This document shows, in pieces, positions 48,563 through 58,975 of a DNA stretch of 64,000 nt. The stretch comes from Carnegiea gigantea. Taxonomy: Eukaryota > Streptophyta > Magnoliopsida > Caryophyllales > Cactaceae. Under the pieces are notes generated by a model. It did not search any database and was not told the origin of the DNA. It was given only the letters and a program-made list of their open reading frames with translations. Position 1 is the first letter of the stretch, and each line of letters starts with the position of its first letter. The stretch lies in NCBI GenBank assembly GCA_029747015.1, contig JAKOGI010001351.1, forward strand, positions 99,501 to 163,500, given 5' to 3'. Made by a program: the position numbers and the translations under genes.

Positions 48563-48989
48563 GAACACCTGTTCTCAGAGTTGGACCAAGATGACAAAAA
48601 CACCTTATAATACCTATTCTATCCCCTTGTTTGCAATTCTTATTATCAAAACAGTGGTCTATGCTTAACGAATATGTGTAGTCTTGTGTGCTACTATGAT
48701 TATATGTGAAGACTGCTGCCTTAGGAGATGGAGAAAGAGTATTCATGACAGACCTTGGAATGAGAGAAGCATGTTCAAGAACAGGCGGCTCGAACAGGTA
48801 TGCCTTAATTGTCATTGACGTATGCTGCCTACTTAAATTCTAGATGTTCCCTAGGTAGCCCTTCATAACGGGTAGGGAATTTAAAAAACCCCCTTTGCGT
48901 GCGTCTGTCTTCCCTGTCTTGCTCTCTCCTCTGTTCTTGCTTTCAAACCCTAGCAAAACCCTCAAAACCCGAAATTCTTCCTTGCAATA
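48563..48989 (+). other. Element G spacer between pol and env-like ORF
   Basis: Non-coding. It ends in a pyrimidine-rich leader (48900-48960) just upstream of the env-like start. It includes the inverted words aacacctgttctcag at 48565. Confidence 0.75.
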
Positions 48990-50841
48990 ATGGCTCCCAA
49001 AACTGATTCTTCATCAATCTCTGAGAGTAGCAACATGATTATACCCTCGATTCCGGCTCCTCCTCGCCCAATTATCCACACAATCTTCGGGTATCTCAAT
49101 CGGTTAAACCTCAAAAGTATTGGGCTTGAGTTGAATGATATTCCCTACTCCTTCGGTTGGAAATTAGTGGTGTATGTGGGAACAATCCTTTGTCCCATTT
49201 CTTCTGAAGCTGTTGCTAGTTCTTCGGGTTTCCAAGACCAATTCTTAGAGAACCCAGAAACCCTCTTTGGGGATTTTGAACCCTGTTCTTCTGCGCTATT
49301 CCCAGAAACAACTCAAAGAACAGGGGATGCATTTTTCGATGATCTGTTCATGGATCTGAAGGAGGACTCTGGTGAGAAAACAGAAGAAAGTCCTATCCAA
49401 GGGGATGACTCTGTTCCTCTAGTCTCTCAAACTGGAGAGAAGAGAAAAAGGGTGAAGATGGTGGCTAGGTGCACCCGAACACCAAGAACTCGACCACCAC
49501 CAAGGTCTCGCCCCTCTCTAACTCCCTCTTCTCCTCCTTCTAAACCTTCTCACAAATCTGCGAGAATTGCTTTCAGATCGACCCCCAAATCCTCCAAACC
49601 TTCTGCTCCAGTTATTGAGGAGATTTCCTCTTCCTCCTCGAGCCTTTCTGGTTCTGATTCCGAGGATCCCTCCTTCAAACAAGGGACCCCCGTGTTCTCA
49701 GAATCCTCTGATGAACAAAACCCTTCAAAACCAATCACCACTTCTTCTAAACCTTCAGCCTCAAAAACACCCCTCAAGAGGAAACCGAAAACAACCCCTC
49801 TTTCCAAAACTGCATCCCCGGCTCCTCAAATCAAAAAGACCAAATTGTCCACTCCCTCTCCCCTGTCTGAGAGACACGCGCAATTCCTCCGGCGCAATGT
49901 TGTAAGGGGGAAGGTAGTGAACATACCCTTCTTTGAGGAACTTGGGCTGGGGGTGTTCTTGACCAAGCTTCGAGCCCAAGGCTGGCTTGAGTTGTTTGCA
50001 AACACCCAGCAAGGGTGTTCTGTGCCCGAGTTGGCTGACTTCTATGCCAACTGCTCTGTCACAAATGGGGTGGTGACAAGTGTTGTCAATGAGTGGCATT
50101 TCTCCTTCGATGTAACCACTCTTGGTGACATTCTGGGCATCCCCTCCTTGTGGATTTGCTGTGTATGTGAGGGAGGACAAAACTGTCCTAGAGACAGCCA
50201 GGCTCCTGGAGATATCCAAGTGGGTCAGCCAGAAACAGAGCCTGAGAGCACCCTCCTCTGTAAAAAAGGGTGATCTGATCCCTCTTCACCAACTACTTTT
50301 CATGTTCGTCATTAAGAACGTGATTCCAAGGGGTCAAGGGAGAAACTCAGCAGACCTTTTTGATCAGTGCCTGGTCGACTTCTTGGATAGGGAGGAACCC
50401 ATAAATCTTCCTGTCATCTTGATTCGCCACATTGGGCGAATTGCGAACACCACCCGAAACCATGATCTCGGGTATGGGTTCTTGCTGACCAAGGTGTTTG
50501 AGCACTTTGGTATTGAGCTTAAACGGAGAGTGCCAGCTCAACTGATTGATGAAATTGGCGTTGACACCCTAATGGGGTGTGACTTTGACGTTGGCCATGG
50601 GTCAACTCACAAACAGGGTCTTCGACCACCTCGACCTCCTGTTTCTGAGAAACCCAGTCCCACCGTTGAAGATGTTCTTGAGGATAATGCACGCCTCAAA
50701 GAAGAGCTTTCTGCTGTGAAGTCTGCTCTTGAAGCAGAGAAGGCCATCTCAGCTAAACGCCACGAAGAGCTCCTTGCACTCCTCTCTGATCTCGCTCCCA
50801 GTATTCCTCCACTGCAATCAAGACCACACCCTACCCCTTGA
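48990..50841 (+). pseudogene. Element G env-like ORF, frameshifted
   Basis: Sireviruses often carry an extra ORF after pol called env-like; its function is not established. The frame starts at 48990 (MAPKTDSSSISES), runs through a long Ser/Pro/Lys-rich basic stretch (49440-49850) and a conserved-looking part (RHAQFLRRNVVRGKVVNIPF, 49870). A one-base change near 50140-50150 shifts to the frame that is open to 50841 (VYVREDKTVLETARLLEISK onwards). The C-terminus (50660-50800) is a clear heptad coiled coil, EDNARLKEELSAVKSALEAE. Combined length is about 617 residues, near the size expected. I see no convincing signal peptide; one weak hydrophobic stretch lies near 49150. Confidence 0.82.
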
Positions 50842-51164
50842 TTGTATAGATTGTTCTCTCGCTCTCCTCTCCTCCCCTTGTTGTTTTTCTTTGGCATTGC
50901 ACTTGGCATTGTTCTCTGCGTGCTTACTTGTCGTAACTGTTTTGCAACCACCTGTTACTTTTTTCTTTCAATGCTGTTCTTGCTTTTTAATGATGCCAAA
51001 AGGGGGAAGACGAACCATAACTTGACAAATATTGGCCCTCTTTCAATTTGGAACACTCGGACCTTAGTAGATAACCAAATCAATCAGCATACATGGTTCT
51101 CAAATTTGTTTTTAGTATTTGTCAATATGGTCACTTGGTTTGTCATCATCAAAAAGGGGGAATT
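50842..51164 (+). promoter_or_regulatory. Element G 3' UTR with two polypurine tracts
   Basis: The tract ccaaaagggggaagac at about 50996 and tcaaaaagggggaattt at 51149-51164 share the same core. The second abuts the 3' LTR. Multiple polypurine tracts are a reported trait of Sireviruses. Confidence 0.75.
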
Positions 51165-52757
51165 TGTTGAGTTATTATATTTAGTTTTGATGATGACAAA
51201 TCCAAGTGTAAAAATTTGTCCAAGTAATGTTGCTCCAAACACGATCTCCAAACAGGCCTAACTGGTGTTTGTGATCTTTATTGTATTAACTGGTTTGCTA
51301 CATGTGAGAACAAGTCTTCAAAACAGGTTTTACTTGGTGATTCTATATTAAGTCAAGAACACCACCTCGACAGTTGATTGTAAGGCATGTTCCTGAACTC
51401 TAGCAATGCAAAGAACAACCCCAGCAAACAAGGTGGCCTTGGTGTTCACAGCAGCTCTACAAATCTTGGACAAGATGACTGGTTCAAAACAAGAAGTCTT
51501 GGGTATATAGGTTTTATTTATTTAGACTCTTGTTAATATGCCAATATTGAAAACATCATTTTAAACACCTCTTGAATCGGTATTTGCGCTAAGTGCTTCA
51601 GAACACCAGTTGCGAACAGCCCTGCAAATAGGGTGCCTAGGGTGTTTCTGAACTGAAGTGGCCATACCCGGTTATCTTTGAAAATTCATTTCGGTTGGCC
51701 AAGTTCTCCAGAATACTTTCTTTAAATTCCAAGATTGCTATGTTTCTGGAAAGGATATTTCTTGAAAATATTATGGGAGATTTGCGAAAATAGGCTTTGG
51801 GAGATTTGCCAAAACTAAAAGATTCCCTTTGCCTATATTTTCGGATCTAATAAAATTTCAAAAGCTGAAGATTTCTGGTTGTCATTTGAATCTTCTTCAC
51901 GGCTGTGGGAAGATAAGGGTTACCTCTTAAGATAACAAATCCCTCATATTTTGGGAAAAATTTATCACTAGCCGTTGTGGAGTATTTCTTTCTTGAAAAT
52001 CGTTTTCCATACTTAGCTGATTCTTTCACCTCTCCTTGTTTTTGACCGTTGGATTTTGTGTTTAAAATCTCAGCATTTCACTCCCATTTGGACAGAGGAG
52101 AAAAGACGAGAAACATACACAACATACGAAAAAAAGGGAAAATTTCAAAAGTGGTTTTTCTAGTGAGAAGAATTTTTCGAGTTACGCTTGAGAAAAGAAA
52201 AACCGAGACAAGTTGTGTTTAAACTGAGCTTTCAAGATATTGGCATACTAGGACCTCATTGTACCTTACATCTGCTTAAATCAGAAGCACCCCCGTAAGG
52301 TGTTTTGTAACCCTGATCTTAGATCAGAAAAGTGAGTGAGTGGTCCTCAGTCGTGTGGACTTTGGACGTGTCCAATCTGGCGAGATTTGGACGTGGTGTA
52401 ACCCTTCTTAGAGAAGAAGGTTACGTGGTTGCAAGTTGTAACAAGGTGTGTTACATTTGTAACGTGTGAAGCCCGTTAGTGAAAGTGGTTAAATCCTACA
52501 CGAGGTAGGTCGTGGTTTTTCACACCTCAGTTGGGCTAGAGGTGTTTTCCACGTAAAAATTGTGTGTGTGCTTTATTTTCCGCATTTATCTTGGTGATTT
52601 TCGCATTTGCAATATTTGAGAACACCCCCTGCAAACAAGTCACTAGGGTGTTTGTCATCTGAGAATAACCTCTGTGAGGGTGTTTGTTATTTACAACGCG
52701 AAAATCAGACACTACAATTCACCCCCCTCTTGTGGTTGTATACTCACGAATTTAACA
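51165..52757 (+). repeat. Element G 3' LTR
   Basis: 1593 bp, starts after the polypurine tract aaaaagggggaattt and ends TTTAACA, followed by the TCCGG target duplication. Confidence 0.95.
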
Positions 52758-53822
52758 TCCGGCCTTGAGGATTCTCGTTTCTCCGCCGTACTCTCGAGCT
52801 CTAACGCACCCCTTACTTCGTTCGCCACTACCAGGGCTCCGGTGGGCATTCCCAACGTCGTTCTGTCAGCGCTGCCACCACTGACGCTGCCTTCCGCGTC
52901 CGTCTCCCTCATCCCGGCATTGTCAACTCTTTCCCTAACTTCAGCTTCCCCTAGTCTAGTGCCTAATTTTTCGACGTTGTTTCCTTGGCTTGCTGCACCG
53001 TTCTTGAGCATTTCTTCCCCTAACCTGGGCGCCGGCTGCCAATAGTACCTCCTGTCGCCTGACCCGATAGTGGCCGGTGCCTTGTCCGCTGCCTCCATGC
53101 TCAGTGCACTGTCCGGTGCTTCCACTGCGATGCTCGGTCATGCGTTACACACGTTGCCCTCCTCGCTCGACCAAGCCTTGACGGGCCTTCAACATTTGCA
53201 ATTTGGACAACCCTCAATAGCCTCCTCAGTCCCGATCTTTCCTATTTTCGTGAATATTACAAGTATTATTCCTATTCCTCTCGCAACGATTGAAGATTAC
53301 CTCAACTGGCGCACACAACTTACTGGCTTTTTGATTTCTTATAATCTTCTTAGCTTGGTTGATGGTGCTCTGCCGCCTCCGTCCTATTCTATTCTTAATT
53401 CCACTAGACGTGAGGTACTCAATCCCTTTTATTCTCAATGGTTGCGTGCAAACCAAAGGCTTAGATCCTATTTATTTGCCACAATTTCTGGTGACCTTTT
53501 GGTTGATGTCCATGACTTAAATAACTCATTTCAAATATGGGATTGTTTACATAAGCATTTTCTGACTGCAAGTTCAGCAAAGAAAATGGAGTTACGACGG
53601 TGACTCACTAATATTAAGAAATAGAAAATCCAGTCAATGGAATCATATCTCTATGACATTAAATATGTTGCTGACTCCTTAGCTACCATCAACTGTCCCT
53701 TAGCGGACCAAGAATTGATTCAGTATGCCATTGATGGCTTGTATGAGGATTATGAGACTTTCATAACTGTCGCTACTTATTTTAGGGGGACCTCTACTTT
53801 TAACAAATTTGTACGAAATTAA

Positions 53823-54847
53823 TTATGTATGAACCACGCGTTCTGCGCATTTGTGAGGGTGTTTCCTCTGTTACACGCACCAGGCCTTTGCCACTACCAC
53901 TTCCTCTAATTCTCATTCTGGTGGCTCCTCTAATCATGCGCCTCCCTTTAAGGGCCACCAAAACAACGATTGGAGAGGATGTAGTAACACTTGGAGAGGT
54001 GGCCGTAACAACCGTGGCCATAACAACCGTGGTTATGGCGGAGGTCATGGTCATGGCCAGCATAGTGATTGAGGTAGCAATCAAGGCTAATAGCATCATC
54101 TTACTAGGGATTTGAGTTCACCAGCATCAGGTATGTCTCCTTCTCATAGTCCTAGTGTTGCTTTAGCCTCCTTCTCTATTTCAGCTCTTCCTTTGTCTTC
54201 TTTTCCCCCTGTTTGTGCTAACGTGACCCCCATTCCCAAGTTGTTTGTCAATTGTGTTTTCACCCAGGTCATACTGCCCGTACTGCCCTTGCTATTTTCT
54301 AGCTATAGCTCCCTCTCATTCTTCCTCACACCCGACTGCTCTCGCTGCCGTCCAGCCTAGTGAAGCCAATGACGTCCTCTGGTATCCTGATTCAGCTACC
54401 GCATCTCACATGACCACGTTAGAAGGTATTTTATCCTCTAAACTCCCTTATAGTGGCGCTAGTCATGTCATTGTTGAAAATGGAACTCAATTGCTAATCA
54501 GTCATGTCGGTCAAATGTCTTTGTCTACTTCTGCCAAGCCTTAAAAATTAGATAATGTTTTGCATGTCCCTAACTTAAAATATAAGTTGTTTTGCAAAAC
54601 CTCTGTCGTAACAATAATTGTGAGGTTGGTCTTGACTCTTTTCTATTTATATTAAGGACAAAACAATGGGAACAACTCTTCTACAGGGTTCCAGTAACGG
54701 TGGCGTTTATACCGTGTCAAGTTTCTCACCTGCCTCTGCTCTAGGAGCTCTCCGGGTCTCTGGTGATGTCTGGCATCGTCGTCTAGGTCATTGTGGTTCT
54801 CACGTCCTTACATCCCTTAGCCAAAAGCACCTCCTTTCTTTCACTAC
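53823..54847 (+). pseudogene. Element F nucleocapsid, protease and GAG-pre-integrase remnant
   Basis: A Gly/Arg/Asn-rich linker (about 53950-54090) is readable in mixed frames. The zinc knuckle CQLCFHPGHTART near 54250 lacks its last Cys. The copia protease motif is degraded to WYPDSATASHMTT (about 54380) instead of D-S-G-A-T. The GAG-pre-integrase piece DVWHRRLGHCGSHVLTSL lies at 54765-54820. Similarity stops near 54847, where minus-strand element E resumes. Confidence 0.78.
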
Positions 54848-54849
54848 TA

Positions 54850-55925
54850 AGTTTATGGTTTTAGTAGGGTCAAATACACACCTATGCTTATACACACCTA
54901 ATTTTGCCCTTGGATGCTTCACTCTATGTGTTATAAATTCCTTATCAGGGTCAGATAAGGTCAATATAGGTGCATTGGCAAACCTATCCTTAAGGTCTTT
55001 GAAGGCTTTTCACAATCCTCAGTTAATTTAAGATGTAGTTTTCTTAAGTGGATTGGTAAGAAGCAATGCTTTTATTGAAAAAGCCTTAATAAATCTTCTA
55101 TAATATCCTACCATCCTTAGGAAGCTATGGACCTATGCAACATTAGTAGTCGTGGATATTCAATCAATACTTAAATCGTATGAAGAGCAAGCTGAATCCC
55201 GTGTTCAGTGATCATATGACCCAAAAATGATTTCTTTTAACTAAAACTCCCACTCAGAAAACTTAGCAAATAACTTATGTTCGGTCAAAGTTTATATCAT
55301 ATTTTGTGATGATATTTTCACTTGCCATATATAGGGAGCATACGCATATATGATCAATAAATGCAACTACAGGTTTATCCCAAAATGCCCTAAATACTCT
55401 ATCTATTAAGCGCATAAACATAGCTAGTGCATTACGAGACCCAACAGATAGTACTGTAAATTCGTAATTGTCACATTAAGCCCTAAAAACTTCTAATTAT
55501 TAGATCTCAAATAAATTTTAAAGAAAACATCAATTGAAAAGGCTGACTAAATTGTGAATACAAGGTAAAGGGAACTTATTCTTCACAATAATCCTATAAT
55601 TCTCTATAGTCTATGCATAACCTCAACGTTCCATCCTTCATTTTCACAAATAAAACATGTGCTCCTTGAGGGGAAACACCAGGTCATATATATCCTTTAC
55701 TCAATAAATCTTCCAATTGAACCTTTAATTTCTTTAATTCTGCTAGGGCCATGTGGTAAGGTGGTTTCAAAAACGGTTGTGCTCTTAGGATAATCTCTAT
55801 CTCAAAGTGTATTTGTCTTTGTGGGGGTAAGCTTGGTATCTTATAAGGAAATACAACTATATATTCATTTACCATTTGGACACCTTTTGATACATGAGAG
55901 ATTATCCTTGGTCAAGTAAAGGCAT
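54850..55925 (-). pseudogene. Element E: reverse transcriptase remnant of a Ty3/gypsy element
   Basis: The minus strand starts near 55875 with IPSLPPQRQIHFEIEI and YHMALAELKKLKVQLEDLL, the segment before RT in Tekay/Del-like elements. It continues as broken RT: SPQGAHVLFVKMKDGTLRLC (about 55670), FLGHMITEHGIQ (about 55200) and KAFKDLKDRFANAPILTLSD (about 55000). Many stops are present. Similarity ends at F; the RNase H that should follow is at 42195-41958. Confidence 0.82.
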
Positions 55926-56789
55926 AAAGTTGATGGAGAGATCTAAGAAAGTGAAGAAAAATTAATAAATCCATAAGTAGCCCAAATTAAGAAATTTATA
56001 ATACTAGCAATTGATTAATACAAACTTATAACCATAACAGCAAATAATAACATATCAAACCCACCATTCAATCTTATAAAGCCTAAGTACCAAAGATTGA
56101 AATAAAGGAAAGACTTACATTCACCTCTCCTAGAGAGATAAAGAAAAATGAAATTTTTGTATAGACATAACAAGCAAAATATGTTTCATTTCATAATCCT
56201 TAAAAAGTAAAAATATCACAAGGAATAATGCCATTAAATAGTGCCCTCTTCTCTAAGATTTGTACTAACAAATAGAATTACAAAGAAAATAACCAATAAA
56301 TTTCTAACCTGTTGTATAATTAGAAGTGGGACCACTAGATAAACTAATAGGCTAGAAATCTGCTTTGTATGTACTAGCTTGGTGGTGTCCTCCATTTGCT
56401 AGCCCAATTAATCTCTTAATTAAAACCGTGCACTTTTAGACCTACACAAACCCTTCTTCAGTTACAGCTCCATATCGCACTTTAAACTTAGAATTTAAAG
56501 GTGATCCATAGCTTGTTGGAAAAAAGACATCCAGGAATATCTATCCATGTGTAGGTTTGACAAAATTGGAGCTCATTTACCTGCTCAAAATGGAGCTAGA
56601 AATTAGGTGAGATATTCTTCCGAGAATCTAGAAAATAACCAAAGAACTAGCTATAGAGAAGGACCCCAAGATAATAATAACCTCGGAGGATCAAGTCCTT
56701 GAGCCCTATTTCCAAGAGTGATCATTACGCTCCTACTTGAATCATGGCCTTGGTTTGGGGGACTAGAGCGCATCATGTAGTTTGCTCTA
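55926..56789. other. AT-rich DNA, possibly LTR of element H
   Basis: No gene is seen. By position it would be the 3' LTR of the minus-strand integrase relic next to it, but no second copy exists in the window to prove this. Confidence 0.3.
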
Positions 56790-57260
56790 CATCAACCTTC
56801 CCCCACTCCTGTTGAAGACGATTTGCCCTCAAATATTCATTACACTCATCCTCATCTTCAATGCAAGGAGTAAGATGCCCAATACTAAGAAGGCGGATAT
56901 ATTCATGTCACCCAAAAACTATACCTTGGAGCATTCTTTTCCACCTTTTACACATCTTTGTAAGGACTATCCCCCCAGCCAATGCTTATTATTCCTTCTT
57001 GAAGTGAACCATTCTTTTCTTAGGTGTAACCATATAAGATCCCTTGGTTTAAACTTAAGATGAGTGCGGTTCTTATTGGGTTTGGGTTTGTATTACTCAT
57101 TCACCATCCGCATTTATGCGCTTACTTGCTCATGTAGCCTATTCATTTCATTAGCTCTTGTTTCGGCTTCAAAGATCACTTTAGATTGTTGAAGAATGGG
57201 AATAAGATCAATAGGAACGGATTAAGGTCATAGCATAATAGGTAAATCGTTCCCATATAA
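56790..57260 (-). pseudogene. Element H: chromovirus integrase C-terminal remnant
   Basis: The minus strand reads DFIPILQQSKVIFEAETRAN, EMNRLHEQV, HLKFKPRDLIWLHLRKEW, then, after gaps, GDMNISA and finally an ANRLQQ-like end near 56800. This matches the integrase end of CRM/Reina-type chromoviruses and parallels element B. It contains at least six stops or shifts. It is a different lineage from the RT of E. Confidence 0.72.
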
Positions 57261-57810
57261 GTCATTTTGGTTTACCTTTTGGATTTGGTTGGGGTAAATG
57301 TTTGATCTAAGGTCCTCTAGAAAATTTTCTTGTACGGCCCCTAACTTATTCTTTCCGTTTATCTTACGCTACCAACTGCCTGGCTCATCTATGAGACAAA
57401 AGACTACCACTTTAACCTCCTTATGATGAGGCACCTCTACAACATAAAATATCATTTCTTTGAGTCTAATTCGTTGGTATTTTTAGCCCTTGTTTCTATA
57501 AGATCACTACCCTTGGCTTTACTAGAAGAAGGCTTTGATTGTAATTGGGCTAAGACTTCTTGGACTACATGTTTCAATAAGCTCTGGTATGGATCACTAG
57601 TTTCCTCTTTCCTATGATTAAGGACCTCACTATGAGTTTGTTGGCTCAGTTGAGGGAATAATGGAATATTAATGTATTCTTCAGAAGCTTTGGGCTTATG
57701 TGGAGGTGGATTATTATACCTGTTTAAGTTTGTCATGTCGTTAAAGTAATTCCATATTAGTTTATAACTCCTGTATATGGATGTGGGGGCATAAATACAC
57801 ATTCACATAT
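57261..57810 (-). other. Possible upstream part of element H, unrecognised
   Basis: A minus-strand open frame at 57452-57802 (YQSLLKHVVQEVLAQLQSKP and a Lys/Ser-rich end) has no motif I recognise. Just downstream, a short MTYMGTIY/DLIPIL-like stretch may belong to the integrase. Chance is possible. Confidence 0.25.
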
Positions 57811-58975
57811 ACTAATCATACTCATATTATACATAAAACATCCATATCATACATAGTAACCACACATTTACATTGGACCATCATACACACCTAAAATTGA
57901 CAATCCTTAATTAGAAGCCATTGCTAGTGTTCATTCTACCATATTTTTCTCGCAAATGTACTTTTAAGGCTAACCTACCAAGTTAGCTTCATATAATATA
58001 TACCAATACATGCACTAAAGCTCAAAAGAGCTAATTGTCTATATATCACATATATTACAATAACAACTTTAGAGCTTCAAACATTTCCTCTAATACAAAT
58101 TTGGTCCCTAGCCCTCGTATTTTAACCCGGAGCTATTTTGGTCATTATCATAATCACTGTCGAAGTCATGGCCATATAGAAACCCATTTCTTGTGCCACC
58201 ATTGCTTGCTTCACATTTCTTAACCCACCACCAAATCCACGAACATTTCTAATGCGCCATCTATTAAAAAAAAAAAGACACCCCAAAGACCATTACTAAT
58301 TCAACTACTATGCTCATTGTTTGCACGACTGAAGTTTAAAGGGGTGTTACAACTAGTTGGTAGATTAGGGGGCATATTTGGATGGTATCAATAGCTTCTA
58401 TGTTAGATCCATTTGAGTTGCCTCAATGTTTATAGGGGGCTCAACTTGCAAAAGTGGAGGGACATGGATACCTTTTGGCTTACACTCGGGGAAAACATCC
58501 ACCAAATGCTCTAAGGGTTGCCCCATTCTTTTTGTAAACTCCCTAACCAAAAGTTCACGGTGACACATCTCTGTGACCCCTATCACCTTTCAAATTGTGT
58601 GTGATAGTTTAGACTGTTGCGAAGAATAGCGAAGTCATAGTACCTGTTATCTATAAAATTATTCCATGGGTGCTCATTCGGGAGACATAAAGAGACCATT
58701 GGTTTTGGGGGATTTGGTAGTGGAACTCAGAGTTAGGTTGCCCCACATGGTGAGCTACAATGGTAGTGAGGCAGTGAAAATAACAAGTAAGCCTTTCGTT
58801 AGGCTCTAATGTCATACGATATAGATCCCCTACCATGGTTTGTATAACATATACATGTAACATATAAAATTGCTATATATGAATCGAATCAAGTTTACAC
58901 AAAGTTTCTAAGCCAATGCCAACATATAACCTAGTTGGCTTATTGGCTTCACAAACTGGGCTTTTATATCACGTC
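57811..58975. other. Unclassified, with fragmentary minus-strand frames
   Basis: Minus-strand frames at 58398-58586 and 58651-58863 (RMTLEPNERLTCYFHCLTTI) have a vaguely gag-like look but no diagnostic residue. A ggggtgttaca word ends at 58349, and 58975 starts tataacacccc; such words often mark LTR ends of Tekay-like elements. I cannot pair them. Confidence 0.25.

Larger units (their letters stand above)
42563..52757 (+). mobile_element. Element G: Sirevirus-type Ty1/copia retrotransposon
   Basis: LTRs of 1595 and 1593 bp (TGTTGAG...TTTAACA) differ at roughly 38 positions by eye (about 2.4%). The target duplication TCCGG is perfect (42558-42562, 52758-52762). Primer site, gag, protease, integrase, RT, RNase H, an additional env-like ORF and two polypurine tracts are in the Sirevirus order. 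Gag opens with the lineage-typical EGQSITRPPYFNGQHYSWW. Several stops and frameshifts make it non-autonomous. Words aacaccc and gggtgtt recur through the whole element. Confidence 0.93.
42531..53822 (+). pseudogene. Element F gag, split by element G
   Basis: The frame starts at 42531 (MSTPATKSN), is cut at 42562 by G, and resumes at 52758 with LEDSRFSAVLSSSN in the same frame if one copy of the TCCGG duplication is counted. A Ser/Pro-rich N-terminus has a stop at 53041. The copia gag core follows (EDYLNWRTQLTGFLISYNLL near 53300, SQWLRANQRLRSYLFATISG near 53435, FQIWDCLHKHF near 53530), then a stop at 53601. The downstream core reads MESYLYDIKYVADSLATINC and IDGLYEDYETFITVATYFRG (53637-53790). 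Gag coats the RNA genome; this copy cannot. Confidence 0.85.
42196..54847 (+). mobile_element. Element F: short-LTR Ty1/copia element (Ale/Retrofit-like), truncated
   Basis: A short LTR (42196-42331), primer site, gag, zinc knuckle, protease site and GAG-pre-integrase domain are present. The rest of pol and the 3' LTR are missing beyond 54847. Element G interrupts it inside gag. F lies between the two halves of gypsy relic E, so it was inserted in E near the RT/RNase H boundary and later lost its 3' part. Confidence 0.78.

Noticed and set aside
49761..50219. Minus-strand 152-codon frame in G
   Set aside because: Antisense shadow of the env-like ORF.
52712..53125. Minus-strand 137-codon frame in F
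   Set aside because: Antisense to the Ser/Pro-rich gag start of F; the composition explains the open frame.
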